Assembly: GCA_032052615.1 (NCBI GenBank)
Contig: DAMBWF010000004.1
Span: 186,001 to 250,000 of the forward strand
From: Pseudomonas_T sp032052615
GTDB taxonomy: Bacteria > Pseudomonadota > Gammaproteobacteria > Pseudomonadales > Pseudomonadaceae
DNA: 64,000 nucleotides
Direction of reading: 5' to 3'
Position numbers and translations under genes: made by a program. The notes under the pieces are model-generated. The model saw only the letters and a list, made by a program, of their open reading frames with translations, searched no databases and was not told the DNA's origin. How positions within the stretch are numbered: the stretch's first letter is position 1; every line of letters begins with the position of its first letter. Of the stretch, positions 1 through 7,073 are shown piece by piece.

Positions 1-53
1 TTCGCCGCCAGGGTAAGCCTGTAGATCCTTTGCAATATCTGCCGCGACGTTGA
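1..53 (+). CDS. nlpD: NlpD, C-terminal tail (partial)
   Basis: The third reading frame encodes a tail ending in PLQYLPRR and a TGA at 51-53. This resembles the C-terminus of the LysM/M23 lipoprotein NlpD, an activator of septal amidases, and nlpD is the usual gene directly upstream of rpoS in gammaproteobacteria. Only about 16 codons are inside the window, so the call rests on this short tail plus synteny. The main rpoS promoter in Pseudomonas lies inside nlpD and is therefore outside the window. Confidence 0.7.
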   Translation, partial: RRQGKPVDPLQYLPRR

Positions 54-155
54 TCCGCGGCTCAGCCGTCACCCCTACGTGGGAGGACTGGCTCAGGGGA
101 ACCAAGGAAAGGCTCCCACCGGGCTTGTTGTCGAACTCAGCACGGGACAATAACA

Positions 156-1154
156 ATGGCACTCGACAAAGAAGCGCCGGGGTTTGACGTCGACGATGAA
201 ATGCTCCTCATGGAGCCCGATATCGTCATGGACGAGGGATTGAATGAGGAAGTCTTTCCTCCGGCAACCAAATCCAAGGGCGCTAACTCGCTCAAGCAGC
301 ACAAGTACATCGACTACACGCGCGCACTCGACGCAACACAGCTTTATCTCAACGAAATCGGTTTTTCCCCCCTCCTGACCCCCGACGAGGAAGTGCACTT
401 CGCACGCCTGGCGCAGAAAGGCGACCCGGCGGGCCGCAAGCGCATGATCGAAAGCAACCTGCGGCTGGTGGTGAAGATCGCTCGGCGCTACGTCAACCGT
501 GGATTATCGTTGCTCGACCTGATCGAGGAAGGCAACCTCGGCCTGATCCGCGCGGTGGAGAAATTCGACCCGGAACGCGGCTTCCGTTTCTCCACCTATG
601 CCACTTGGTGGATTCGCCAGACCATCGAACGGGCCATCATGAATCAGACGCGGACGATCCGTCTGCCGATCCATGTGGTCAAGGAGCTCAATGTCTACCT
701 GCGGGCGGCTCGGGAGCTGACGCAGAAACTCGACCACGAGCCTTCCGCCGAGGAAATCGCCAACCTCTTGGAAAAGCCCGTCGAGGAGGTCAAGCGCATG
801 CTGGGCCTCAACGAGCGGGTTACCTCCGTGGACGTCTCCCTGGGGCCGGACTCCGACAAGACCCTGTTGGATACCTTGACCGACGACAGGCCGACCGACC
901 CTTGCGAGCTTCTTCAGGACGACGACCTCAGCCAGAGCATCGATATATGGCTTTCCGAGCTGACCGATAAGCAGCGCGAAGTGGTGGTACGGCGTTTCGG
1001 GCTGCGAGGCCATGAAAGCTGTACGTTGGAAGAGGTGGGCCAGGAAATAGGGCTGACCCGGGAGCGGGTCCGTCAGATTCAAGTAGAGGCGCTCAAGCGC
1101 CTGCGCGAGATTCTGGAGAAGAATGGGCTATCCAGTGACGCGCTCTTCCAGTGA
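156..1154 (+). CDS. rpoS: RNA polymerase sigma factor RpoS
   Basis: Stationary-phase and general stress sigma factor of 332 residues, the usual length for Pseudomonas RpoS. Region 1.2 begins around residue 58 (DATQLYLNEIG). Region 2 spans roughly 100-160 and contains the core-binding and -10 recognition segment (GNLGLIRAVEKFDPERGFRF and TYATWWIRQ). The region 4 helix-turn-helix lies near 295-320 (LEEVGQEIGLTRERVRQIQ). The N-terminal 50 residues are the variable part. It sits downstream of nlpD and upstream of rsmZ, the arrangement known in P. aeruginosa. The leader at 54-155 has no strong Shine-Dalgarno sequence; a weak GGGAC lies about 10 bases before the ATG. Transcription ends at a strong hairpin at 1170-1198. 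Confidence 0.98.
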   Translation: MALDKEAPGFDVDDEMLLMEPDIVMDEGLNEEVFPPATKSKGANSLKQHKYIDYTRALDATQLYLNEIGFSPLLTPDEEVHFARLAQKGDPAGRKRMIESNLRLVVKIARRYVNRGLSLLDLIEEGNLGLIRAVEKFDPERGFRFSTYATWWIRQTIERAIMNQTRTIRLPIHVVKELNVYLRAARELTQKLDHEPSAEEIANLLEKPVEEVKRMLGLNERVTSVDVSLGPDSDKTLLDTLTDDRPTDPCELLQDDDLSQSIDIWLSELTDKQREVVVRRFGLRGHESCTLEEVGQEIGLTRERVRQIQVEALKRLREILEKNGLSSDALFQ

Positions 1155-1169
1155 GTCCCTATGCTTCCA

Positions 1170-1198
1170 GAAACCCGGCCTTGGCCGGGTTTCTTTTT
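1170..1198 (+). terminator. rpoS rho-independent terminator
   Basis: A perfect inverted repeat, GAAACCCGGCC paired with GGCCGGGTTTC around a two-base loop, is followed by a run of T. It starts 16 bases after the rpoS stop codon. Confidence 0.9.
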
Positions 1199-1256
1199 GG
1201 GCGGCTGAAACCCAAGGCTCACACAATGAGCTCTTCGCCAGGTTTCCGGTCCAATC

Positions 1257-1274
1257 TGTAAGTCTTCACTTACG
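1257..1274 (+). promoter_or_regulatory. GacA box (upstream activating sequence) of rsmZ
   Basis: TGTAAG-TCTTCA-CTTACG matches the TGTAAG-N6-CTTACA consensus of GacA-dependent small RNA promoters with one mismatch. It is centred about 180 bases upstream of the inferred rsmZ 5' end, the usual distance for this element. A second half-site, TGTAAG, follows at 1280-1285. Confidence 0.85.
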
Positions 1275-1411
1275 CAACCTGTAAGAAATGAGGTCGGGGA
1301 GGTCCTGTTCAATGCTCGTAAAACTTAAGTCATCAACTAAGTGATTGTTCTTGAAGGTGTAAAGTTCCATCATGACTGGGAGCGAGACCTTTGGAAGCGG
1401 AAGACTGGTCG

Positions 1412-1440
1412 CTTGTTCGGATTCGCCAGATCATTAATAT
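1412..1440 (+). promoter_or_regulatory. rsmZ core promoter
   Basis: A -10-like TAATAT at 1435-1440 lies 8 bases before the inferred transcript start at 1449. A -35-like CTTGTT lies at 1412-1417, giving a 17-base spacer. The spacing fits a sigma-70 promoter activated from the GacA box upstream. Confidence 0.6.
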
Positions 1441-1448
1441 CGGTCCCG

Positions 1449-1578
1449 CGTACAGGGAATGACGCAGCCGGAAAGGAATCCGGTCAGGACGTCGCAGGAT
1501 GCGACTCATCAGGAAGATGAAAGGGAAAACAAGGAGTAGGGACAAAAGAGTGGGCGGGTAACACCGCCCCTTTTTTTT
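1449..1578 (+). ncRNA. rsmZ: RsmZ regulatory small RNA
   Basis: This sRNA sequesters the translational repressor RsmA/CsrA under control of the GacS/GacA system. The sequence begins CGTACAGGGA, as in P. aeruginosa RsmZ, and contains nine GGA motifs. Three perfect hairpins present a GGA in the loop: stem CCGGA/TCCGG at 1468-1483, GTCGC/GCGAC at 1491-1505, and TCATC/GATGA at 1506-1520. Further GGA motifs in single-stranded linkers follow at 1522-1542. It ends in a GGGCGG/CCGCCC hairpin with eight T (1552-1578). Position between rpoS and fdxA is the known location of rsmZ in Pseudomonas. Both ends are inferred from sequence. Confidence 0.93.
1552..1578 (+). terminator. rsmZ terminator
   Basis: GGGCGG and CCGCCC pair around a TAACA loop and are followed by TTTTTTTT at 1571-1578. 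Confidence 0.9.
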
Positions 1579-1587
1579 GCCCAAAAT

Positions 1588-1609
1588 AAAGCCCGCGTCA
1601 GCGGGCTTT
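1588..1609 (-). terminator. fdxA terminator
   Basis: AAAGCCCGC and GCGGGCTTT form a 9-bp stem around a four-base loop. Read on the minus strand it is followed by a T-rich tract (TTTATTTT). It lies 19 bases beyond the fdxA stop and faces the rsmZ terminator. Confidence 0.85.
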
Positions 1610-1627
1610 GTACATTCAGCGGGTCGA

Positions 1628-1951
1628 TCAGCGTTCGAGATATTTCAGTTTGTCCTTCACGCCATCCCACTCCTCGGCATCCGGCAGGGCTTCCTTTTTC
1701 TCGGTGATGTTGGGCCACACCTCGGCCAGATCGCGGTTGAGCTCGACGAATTCCTGCTGGTTATCCGGCACCTCGTCCTCGGAGAAGATGGCCTGGGCCG
1801 GGCACTCCGGTTCGCACAGCGCGCAATCGATGCATTCGTCGGGATGGATGACCAGGAAATTCGGGCCTTCGTAGAAGCAGTCCACCGGGCAGACTTCCAC
1901 GCAGTCGGTGTATTTGCACTTGATGCAGTTGTCGGTGACGACGAAGGTCAT
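1628..1951 (-). CDS. fdxA: 7Fe ferredoxin FdxA
   Basis: Small soluble electron carrier of 107 residues with one 3Fe-4S and one 4Fe-4S cluster. The N-terminal cysteines are C9, C12, C17, C21 and C25, and the second set is C40-x2-C43-x2-C46-x3-C50 followed by proline. The acidic C-terminal extension (residues 56-107) is typical of the Azotobacter ferredoxin I type. It lies between rsmZ and mutS, the order known in Pseudomonas. The Shine-Dalgarno GAGAGAG stretch precedes the ATG on the minus strand. Confidence 0.95.
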   Translation of the reverse strand: MTFVVTDNCIKCKYTDCVEVCPVDCFYEGPNFLVIHPDECIDCALCEPECPAQAIFSEDEVPDNQQEFVELNRDLAEVWPNITEKKEALPDAEEWDGVKDKLKYLER

Positions 1952-2087
1952 GGTTACTCTCTCTTCAGGCGGCGGCTGGAGGACCGTTTCACGAACGCCT
2001 CCGTGCGGAGTCGGGCTGCTTCCGGTGTCGGTCTACGCCAGGCTTACCAGAGCGCGCGCGATTCTAACAGCTCGGATGGGCCCGGCG

Positions 2088-4655
2088 TTAGATTCGCGCC
2101 TTCCATGTATATAACAACTCCAATGCCTTGCGCGGGGTCAATTCATCGGGCTCCAGCTTGGACAATTCGTCGAGAATCGGATGGGGCAAGGCCGCGAACA
2201 GGTCAGCCTGCTGCGGGATTGCCGGGTATCCGGGCTCTTGCCGTGGCGGGTCGTGAGGCAGGCTGGTCGTTTCCAGGCGGGCCAGATGTTCCCGGGCCCG
2301 CTCGATCACGGGCGTGGGCAACCCGGCCAATTGGGCGACGGCCAGGCCATAGCTCTGGCTCGCCGGCCCTGGCAGCACATGGTGAAGGAAGACGATCCGG
2401 TCGTTGTGCTCGGTGGCGTTGAGGTGGACGTTGGCCACCCGCGGCTCGCTTTCCGGTAATACCGTCAGTTCGAAGTAATGGGTGGCGAACAGGGTATAGG
2501 CGCGCAGCCGCGCCAGTTGCTCGGCGGCGGCCCAGGCCAGGGACAGTCCGTCGAAAGTGCTGGTGCCGCGGCCCACTTCGTCCATCAGCACGAGACTATG
2601 CTCGCTGGCGTTATGGAGGATATTGGCCGTCTCGCTCATTTCCACCATGAAAGTGGAGCGCCCGCCGGCCAGGTCGTCGCTGGAGCCAATGCGGGTGAAT
2701 ATCCGATCCACCAGGGACAGCTCGCAGGCGGCGGCCGGTACGAAGCTGCCGATATGGGCGAGCAGCACGATCAGGGCCGTCTGGCGCATGAAGGTCGATT
2801 TACCGCCCATGTTCGGCCCGGTGATGATCAACATCCGCGTATCGTCATTGAGCGTCAGGTCATTGGCGACGAAGGGCGTGTCCAGCACCTGTTCCACCAC
2901 CGGATGGCGGCCTTGGCGGATGCACAGGCAGGGCTGCTCCACAAAGCGTGGACGGTTGAGGTCAAGGTTCAGAGCGCGTTCCGCCAAATTGCTCAGTACG
3001 TCCAGTTCGGCCAGCGCGGCGGCGGTATCTTGGAGGTCGGCCAGATGCTCGATGAGCAGGTCCAGCAAGCCGTCGTACAGCATTTTTTCCCGAGCCAGGG
3101 CGCGGCTCTTGGCGGAAAGCGCCTTGTCCTCGAATGCTTTCAGTTCTGGCGTGATGAAGCGCTCGGCTCCCTTCAAGGTCTGGCGACGGATGTAGTCGGC
3201 CGGCGCCTGCTCGGCCTGGACCCTCGGCAATTCGATGAAGTAACCATGCACCCGGTTGTAGCCGACCTTCAGGTTCGGCAGACCCGTGCGCGCCTTCTCG
3301 CGGGCTTCCAGGTCCATGAGGAACTGGCCGGCGTTCTCGCTGAGCGCCAGTAATTCATCCAGCTCCGGGTCGTAACCCGCCTTCAGCACGCCGCCGTCCC
3401 GAATCACGGCCGGCGGATTGTCGATGATCGCGCGGTGCAGCAGGTCGGCCAGGTCGGGGTAGTCGCGGATGCACTGCGCCAGTTGGGCGAGGTGAGGCGC
3501 CTCCAGGGGCTTCAGGGTCGCCTGCAGCGATGGAAGCGCCGCCAGGGCATCGCGCAGACGCGCCAAATCCCGGGGACGGGCATTGCGCAGGCCGATGCGC
3601 GCCAGGATGCGTTCGAGATCGCCGATTTCCTTCAGTTGAGGTTGCACCGTCTCGAAGCGGTAGCGGTCCAGCAGGCAGGTGATGGCATCCTGGCGACTCT
3701 CCAGCACCTTGCGGTCCCGCAGTGGCCGATTCAGCCAGCGCCCCAACAGGCGACTGCCCATGGCGGTCTGGCAACGATCCACCACCGATTGCAAGGTGTT
3801 GTCGCGCCCTCCGGCCAGATTGACGTCCAGCTCCAGGTTGCGCCGGCTGGCGCCGTCCAGAATCACCGTGTCGTCGAGCCGCTCATGGCGCAGGCTGCGT
3901 AAGTGGGGCAGGGCGGTGCGCTGGGTTTCCTTGGCATAGCCGAGCAGGCAGCCGGCCGCGCCGATGGCCAGGGTCAGGCCGTGGCAGCCGAAGCCCTTGA
4001 GGTCCTGGGTCGCGAACTGCTGGCAAAGGCTTTTATGGGCGCTGTCCCGATCGAAATCCCAGATCGGGCGTCGACGGGCGCCGCGCCGCTTCTCGGCTGG
4101 CAAGCCCGGAGGCCAGTCGTCCGGAATCAGCAGTTCGGCGGGGTTCAGGCGTTCCAATTCCGCCAGCAGGCTTTCCCAGCCCTTGATTTCCTGAACACTG
4201 AAGCGGCCGCTGGTGATATCCAGCACGGCGAGACCGAACAGGCGCTCGTCGCCCACCACCGCCGCCAGCAGGTTATCGCGGCGCTCGTCGAGCAAGGCCT
4301 CGTCACTGACGGTACCGGGCGTGATGATACGGACCACCTGGCGTTCCACGGGGCCCTTGCTGGTGGCCGGGTCGCCGATCTGCTCGCAAATCACCACTGA
4401 CTCGCCCAGCTTCACCAACTTGGCCAGGTAGCCCTCCACCGAGTGGTAGGGAATTCCGCACATGGGAATCGCCTTGCCGGCGGACTGGCCTCTCGCGGTC
4501 AGGGTGATATCGAGCAGCTTGGCGGCCTTCCGGGCATCCTCGTAGAAGATTTCGTAGAAGTCGCCCATGCGATAGAACATCAACTGGTCCGGATGCTGAT
4601 TCTTCAGCTTCCAGTACTGCTGCATCATCGGAGTGTGTTCGGAAAGGCTTTCCAT
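2088..4655 (-). CDS. mutS: DNA mismatch repair protein MutS
   Basis: ATPase that recognises mispaired bases and starts methyl-directed repair with MutL. It is 855 residues, full length for the family. The mismatch-reading F-x-E motif is F33-Y-E35 in domain I. The C-terminal ATPase has a Walker A motif (GPNMGGKST, near residue 618) and a Walker B motif (LVLMDEVGRGTS). The clamp and lever domains lie between, and the C-terminal dimerisation helix ends in LYTWKARI. No purine-rich Shine-Dalgarno sequence lies directly upstream of the ATG, so translation may be weak. Loss of mutS gives mutator strains; this copy has no visible defect. Confidence 0.98.
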   Translation of the reverse strand: MESLSEHTPMMQQYWKLKNQHPDQLMFYRMGDFYEIFYEDARKAAKLLDITLTARGQSAGKAIPMCGIPYHSVEGYLAKLVKLGESVVICEQIGDPATSKGPVERQVVRIITPGTVSDEALLDERRDNLLAAVVGDERLFGLAVLDITSGRFSVQEIKGWESLLAELERLNPAELLIPDDWPPGLPAEKRRGARRRPIWDFDRDSAHKSLCQQFATQDLKGFGCHGLTLAIGAAGCLLGYAKETQRTALPHLRSLRHERLDDTVILDGASRRNLELDVNLAGGRDNTLQSVVDRCQTAMGSRLLGRWLNRPLRDRKVLESRQDAITCLLDRYRFETVQPQLKEIGDLERILARIGLRNARPRDLARLRDALAALPSLQATLKPLEAPHLAQLAQCIRDYPDLADLLHRAIIDNPPAVIRDGGVLKAGYDPELDELLALSENAGQFLMDLEAREKARTGLPNLKVGYNRVHGYFIELPRVQAEQAPADYIRRQTLKGAERFITPELKAFEDKALSAKSRALAREKMLYDGLLDLLIEHLADLQDTAAALAELDVLSNLAERALNLDLNRPRFVEQPCLCIRQGRHPVVEQVLDTPFVANDLTLNDDTRMLIITGPNMGGKSTFMRQTALIVLLAHIGSFVPAAACELSLVDRIFTRIGSSDDLAGGRSTFMVEMSETANILHNASEHSLVLMDEVGRGTSTFDGLSLAWAAAEQLARLRAYTLFATHYFELTVLPESEPRVANVHLNATEHNDRIVFLHHVLPGPASQSYGLAVAQLAGLPTPVIERAREHLARLETTSLPHDPPRQEPGYPAIPQQADLFAALPHPILDELSKLEPDELTPRKALELLYTWKARI

Positions 4656-4848
4656 TCAATAACTTAGCGGAGGATATTTATTGGAGAACGGGGAGTGTCT
4701 AATACTTTACCCTTTTTTGCCTGGCCTCGCCGGGGCCCAGGGTCACTGCGGGCGACGCGCTTGGGTGGGTTGGAGCCGATGACGGTCGTGAGCCCGCCGC
4801 CCGTTCGCATGGGCAGCGGGTAGGACGGTATGGGGCGCCGCTCGCGAG

Positions 4849-4880
4849 CAAAAAAAAAGCTGCCGGGGGTGCGGCAGCTT
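4849..4880 (-). terminator. Terminator of the DUF421 operon
   Basis: AAGCTGCC (4857-4864) pairs with GGCAGCTT (4873-4880), and the minus strand then runs into eight or more T. It ends the 5916-4967 operon. The rest of the 311-base gap between mutS and that operon (4656-4966) shows no gene and must hold the mutS promoter. Confidence 0.85.
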
Positions 4881-4966
4881 AAAGGACTTTCAAGGGAGTA
4901 CGTCTGGTTGAGGGGGCGGCCGGGCAAAAGTTCGTGACCAGTTGTCGAAATTTTGACCAGTGGCGC

Positions 4967-5410
4967 TCAGTCCGCCGGGACGATGGAGACCTTGCCGTTT
5001 CGTTCGATGATGGCGAACTTGATCTGCTGCAAGGTTTCCAGGCCTTGTTTCTCTCTCGCGATTTCCATGATGTCGTCCAGGCGGAGCCGGCACCGCCGAA
5101 GCCTGTCCTCGAGCACCTTTCCGTTTTCGATGAGAATCGTCGGCGACCCATCGATCATCCGAGCAACGCGCGCCGAGCGATCCTTGAGCAGTGAAAGCCC
5201 CACGTCGATGGCAATCAGGGTCCCGATCACCAGGACCGCATTGGTGACCGAGAAATCGTCGCCCAGCAGGGCCTGTTGGGTGGCCTCGCCAATGATCATC
5301 AGCAGGACCAGATCGAAGGTGGTCAGGTCGGAGAGCGAGCGTCGCCCCGCGACCTTGAACAGGACCAGCATGACCAAATAGATGGCGGCGGCGCGGAAAA
5401 CGGCGTCCAT
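4967..5410 (-). CDS. DUF421 (YetF-like) membrane protein
   Basis: Protein of 147 residues starting MDAVFRAAAIY. Three hydrophobic helices lie at about residues 5-23, 30-48 and 55-75, followed by a soluble domain of about 75 residues with the pattern DGSPTILIENGKV typical of DUF421/YetF C-terminal domains. The family is linked to membrane and spore-coat stress in other bacteria but has no established reaction. The frame stays open well upstream, but that part is low complexity and lies opposite the next gene, so the ATG at 5410 is preferred. It starts 8 bases after the stop of the gene at 5419-5916 and is probably cotranscribed with it. Confidence 0.85.
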   Translation of the reverse strand: MDAVFRAAAIYLVMLVLFKVAGRRSLSDLTTFDLVLLMIIGEATQQALLGDDFSVTNAVLVIGTLIAIDVGLSLLKDRSARVARMIDGSPTILIENGKVLEDRLRRCRLRLDDIMEIAREKQGLETLQQIKFAIIERNGKVSIVPAD

Positions 5411-5418
5411 GGGGAGTC

Positions 5419-5916
5419 CTAAGGAAAGATGAAAATCCAGAAGGGAACGGTTTCTTCGCCTACCCGCAGGTAGGCGCGTTGCAAGCCAAGGCCATCCACC
5501 CCCAGCGTCACGTGAGCCCGGGTATGATCCTGGCCGTCCTTGAACGTCAGCTCCAAGCCGTCTCCCACGGTTCGCATGCTTCGGGGCTGCGGATGGACGC
5601 TCTCCAGCGACACCGCATCCAGCAGCGGGCCGCCAAGGGTCGCGACCGTGCCGTTGGACAGGCGCAGGTCGAGTGTCAGGTCGGTATGGGTACCGTTGCG
5701 CAGGAAGCGGTCGTACTCCAGGGTGGCGCGGCGATCCTTCAGTTCGATCGTTGCCCAGCTCAACGGACCCTTCGAGAACAGCCCACTCAGCGTCAAGCCC
5801 ACCAAAAGACACAAGCCGTACCAGCCGATTCGCTCGAAGGCCCACATGCGCCGTTGGAACGGCATGTTCTCGCGAACAGGATAAGTCCGGCTGACATCGT
5901 CGTCGTGTTCGTCCAT
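5419..5916 (-). CDS. Membrane-anchored protein of unknown function
   Basis: Protein of 165 residues that I do not recognise by name. It has a short charged N-terminus, one transmembrane helix at about 31-48 (WYGLCLLVGLTLSGLF) and a C-terminal domain of about 110 residues rich in beta-type alternation, probably outside the membrane. It lies immediately upstream of the DUF421 gene, 8 bases apart, so the two probably act together. The frame is open to 6060; the internal ATG at 5916 is chosen because the upstream residues look non-coding, but the Shine-Dalgarno sequence is weak and the start is uncertain. Confidence 0.7.
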   Translation of the reverse strand: MDEHDDDVSRTYPVRENMPFQRRMWAFERIGWYGLCLLVGLTLSGLFSKGPLSWATIELKDRRATLEYDRFLRNGTHTDLTLDLRLSNGTVATLGGPLLDAVSLESVHPQPRSMRTVGDGLELTFKDGQDHTRAHVTLGVDGLGLQRAYLRVGEETVPFWIFIFP

Positions 5917-6189
5917 TCGCTCAGATCCGAGGCAGCGGGGCGTGCCTTCGTTGGAGGTGGGGACCAAGAAGCGGGTTCCCTTTGGCGCTTCGCTCGCGAA
6001 CGCTTCGTTGAGCGTTGGAACATTGCATTCTGCAATCTCACAAAAGTTCCGTTCCTGCAAACTGCATGTCCCTGGCTATACGATGAAACAGCGACCCCCC
6101 GGAAACAGGGGCTTTCATGGCGAGCCCTTGGTTGGCATGAAGCCTGCTCTCTCCCTGTCAGATTCGTTCACGACCTTCGGGAGAACCCA

Positions 6190-6564
6190 ATGTCTGTCAA
6201 TATCCAAGAAATCGAAGCCGCCTTCCCGCATTACACCGTGACTGCCAGCAAACGCCCCGATGGTTCCCAACTCCTGACGCTGATGGGCGAACAGGGCACG
6301 ATCCAGCGCGTCATCCCATCCCCGCAGTCCGGTCTGCAAATGAAGACCGAGTGGATCATCAGCGCGATTCGCCGCGATCTGCACCAAGAGGCGGGAGAGG
6401 TGCCGATGATCGAAGGCTTGCAAAGCCAGGTACGTACCCACCTGCCTACCTATGTTCCAACCAACGCCGGCGCCTATGGCCATCGCCGTATCGACCGCCT
6501 GCAGACCCGTTTTCCCTGCATTCACCGCAAGACGGCGGCGAATGCCCTGGGCGCCACGCACTGA
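6190..6564 (+). CDS. DUF3509 domain protein
   Basis: Protein of 124 residues starting MSVNIQEIEAAFP. Residues 1-80 fit the DUF3509 pattern of small Pseudomonas proteins: an N-terminal amphipathic helix, a PDGSQLLTL strand, then an R-x2-P turn and a helix of the form IISAIRRDLHQE. A tail of about 45 residues after that is basic and of no known type. GGGAGAA precedes the ATG with good spacing. Function is not established. Two more genes of this family lie at 47937-48269 and 50894-51175. Confidence 0.75.
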   Translation: MSVNIQEIEAAFPHYTVTASKRPDGSQLLTLMGEQGTIQRVIPSPQSGLQMKTEWIISAIRRDLHQEAGEVPMIEGLQSQVRTHLPTYVPTNAGAYGHRRIDRLQTRFPCIHRKTAANALGATH

Positions 6565-6592
6565 TCGTCGTCGCCCTGACGAACCTCTTCCT

Positions 6593-6617
6593 ACTCGGCC
6601 TTCGGGCCGAGTTTTTT
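6593..6617 (+). terminator. Terminator after the DUF3509 gene
   Basis: ACTCGGCC and GGCCGAGT pair around a TTCG tetraloop and are followed by six T. It lies 28 bases after the stop codon. Confidence 0.9.
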
Positions 6618-6662
6618 ATCCCTCCCTCCAACTCTCCACTCGACTTCTCGATACTCAGCCAG

Positions 6663-6950
6663 TCAGCCCGCCGAGGGGTCGATACCGCCGCGCTCCGCAT
6701 TTTTCGTCCCCACGCTCCTGGCGGGGTCGTTTTTCAGAATTCCCCGGATATTTGAAATCGCCAGGCAGACCTGCAGGACGATCAGCGCGTATGCGTCATC
6801 GTGCCAGCCCCAGGCGATCCACAAGCCATTGCTGAAGAGAAAGCTCCAGAACCCGATCAGGCGCCGGCGCGGCTTCAGCGAGCCTACCAGCCAGGCGGAA
6901 ACGATGGTCACCAGCATAGCCGGCCACTGTAGAAGGTCGATGAAATCCAT
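6663..6950 (-). CDS. Small membrane protein, unknown function
   Basis: Protein of about 95 residues with three predicted membrane helices (near residues 9-24, 34-47 and 52-66) and a soluble tail ending DPARSVGTKNAERGG. The aromatic pattern WSFLFSNGLWIAWGWHDDAYALI is like that of small inner-membrane proteins found in pseudomonads, but I cannot assign a function. An in-frame GTG at 6959 is an alternative start; the ATG at 6950 is preceded by GTGAG. It is divergent from ligD, with about 120 bases between them. Confidence 0.65.
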   Translation of the reverse strand: MDFIDLLQWPAMLVTIVSAWLVGSLKPRRRLIGFWSFLFSNGLWIAWGWHDDAYALIVLQVCLAISNIRGILKNDPARSVGTKNAERGGIDPSAG

Positions 6951-7073
6951 AGTGCTCACGAAAGGCCACGGTCAGGGGTTGGATAAATCATCGCCACGAC
7001 GGTTCAGCCCGGTTGCGTGAACCCTGGTCGTTCCGGCCGGTTCTACTGTCTAGGGAACGGATGGGAGCGTGGA

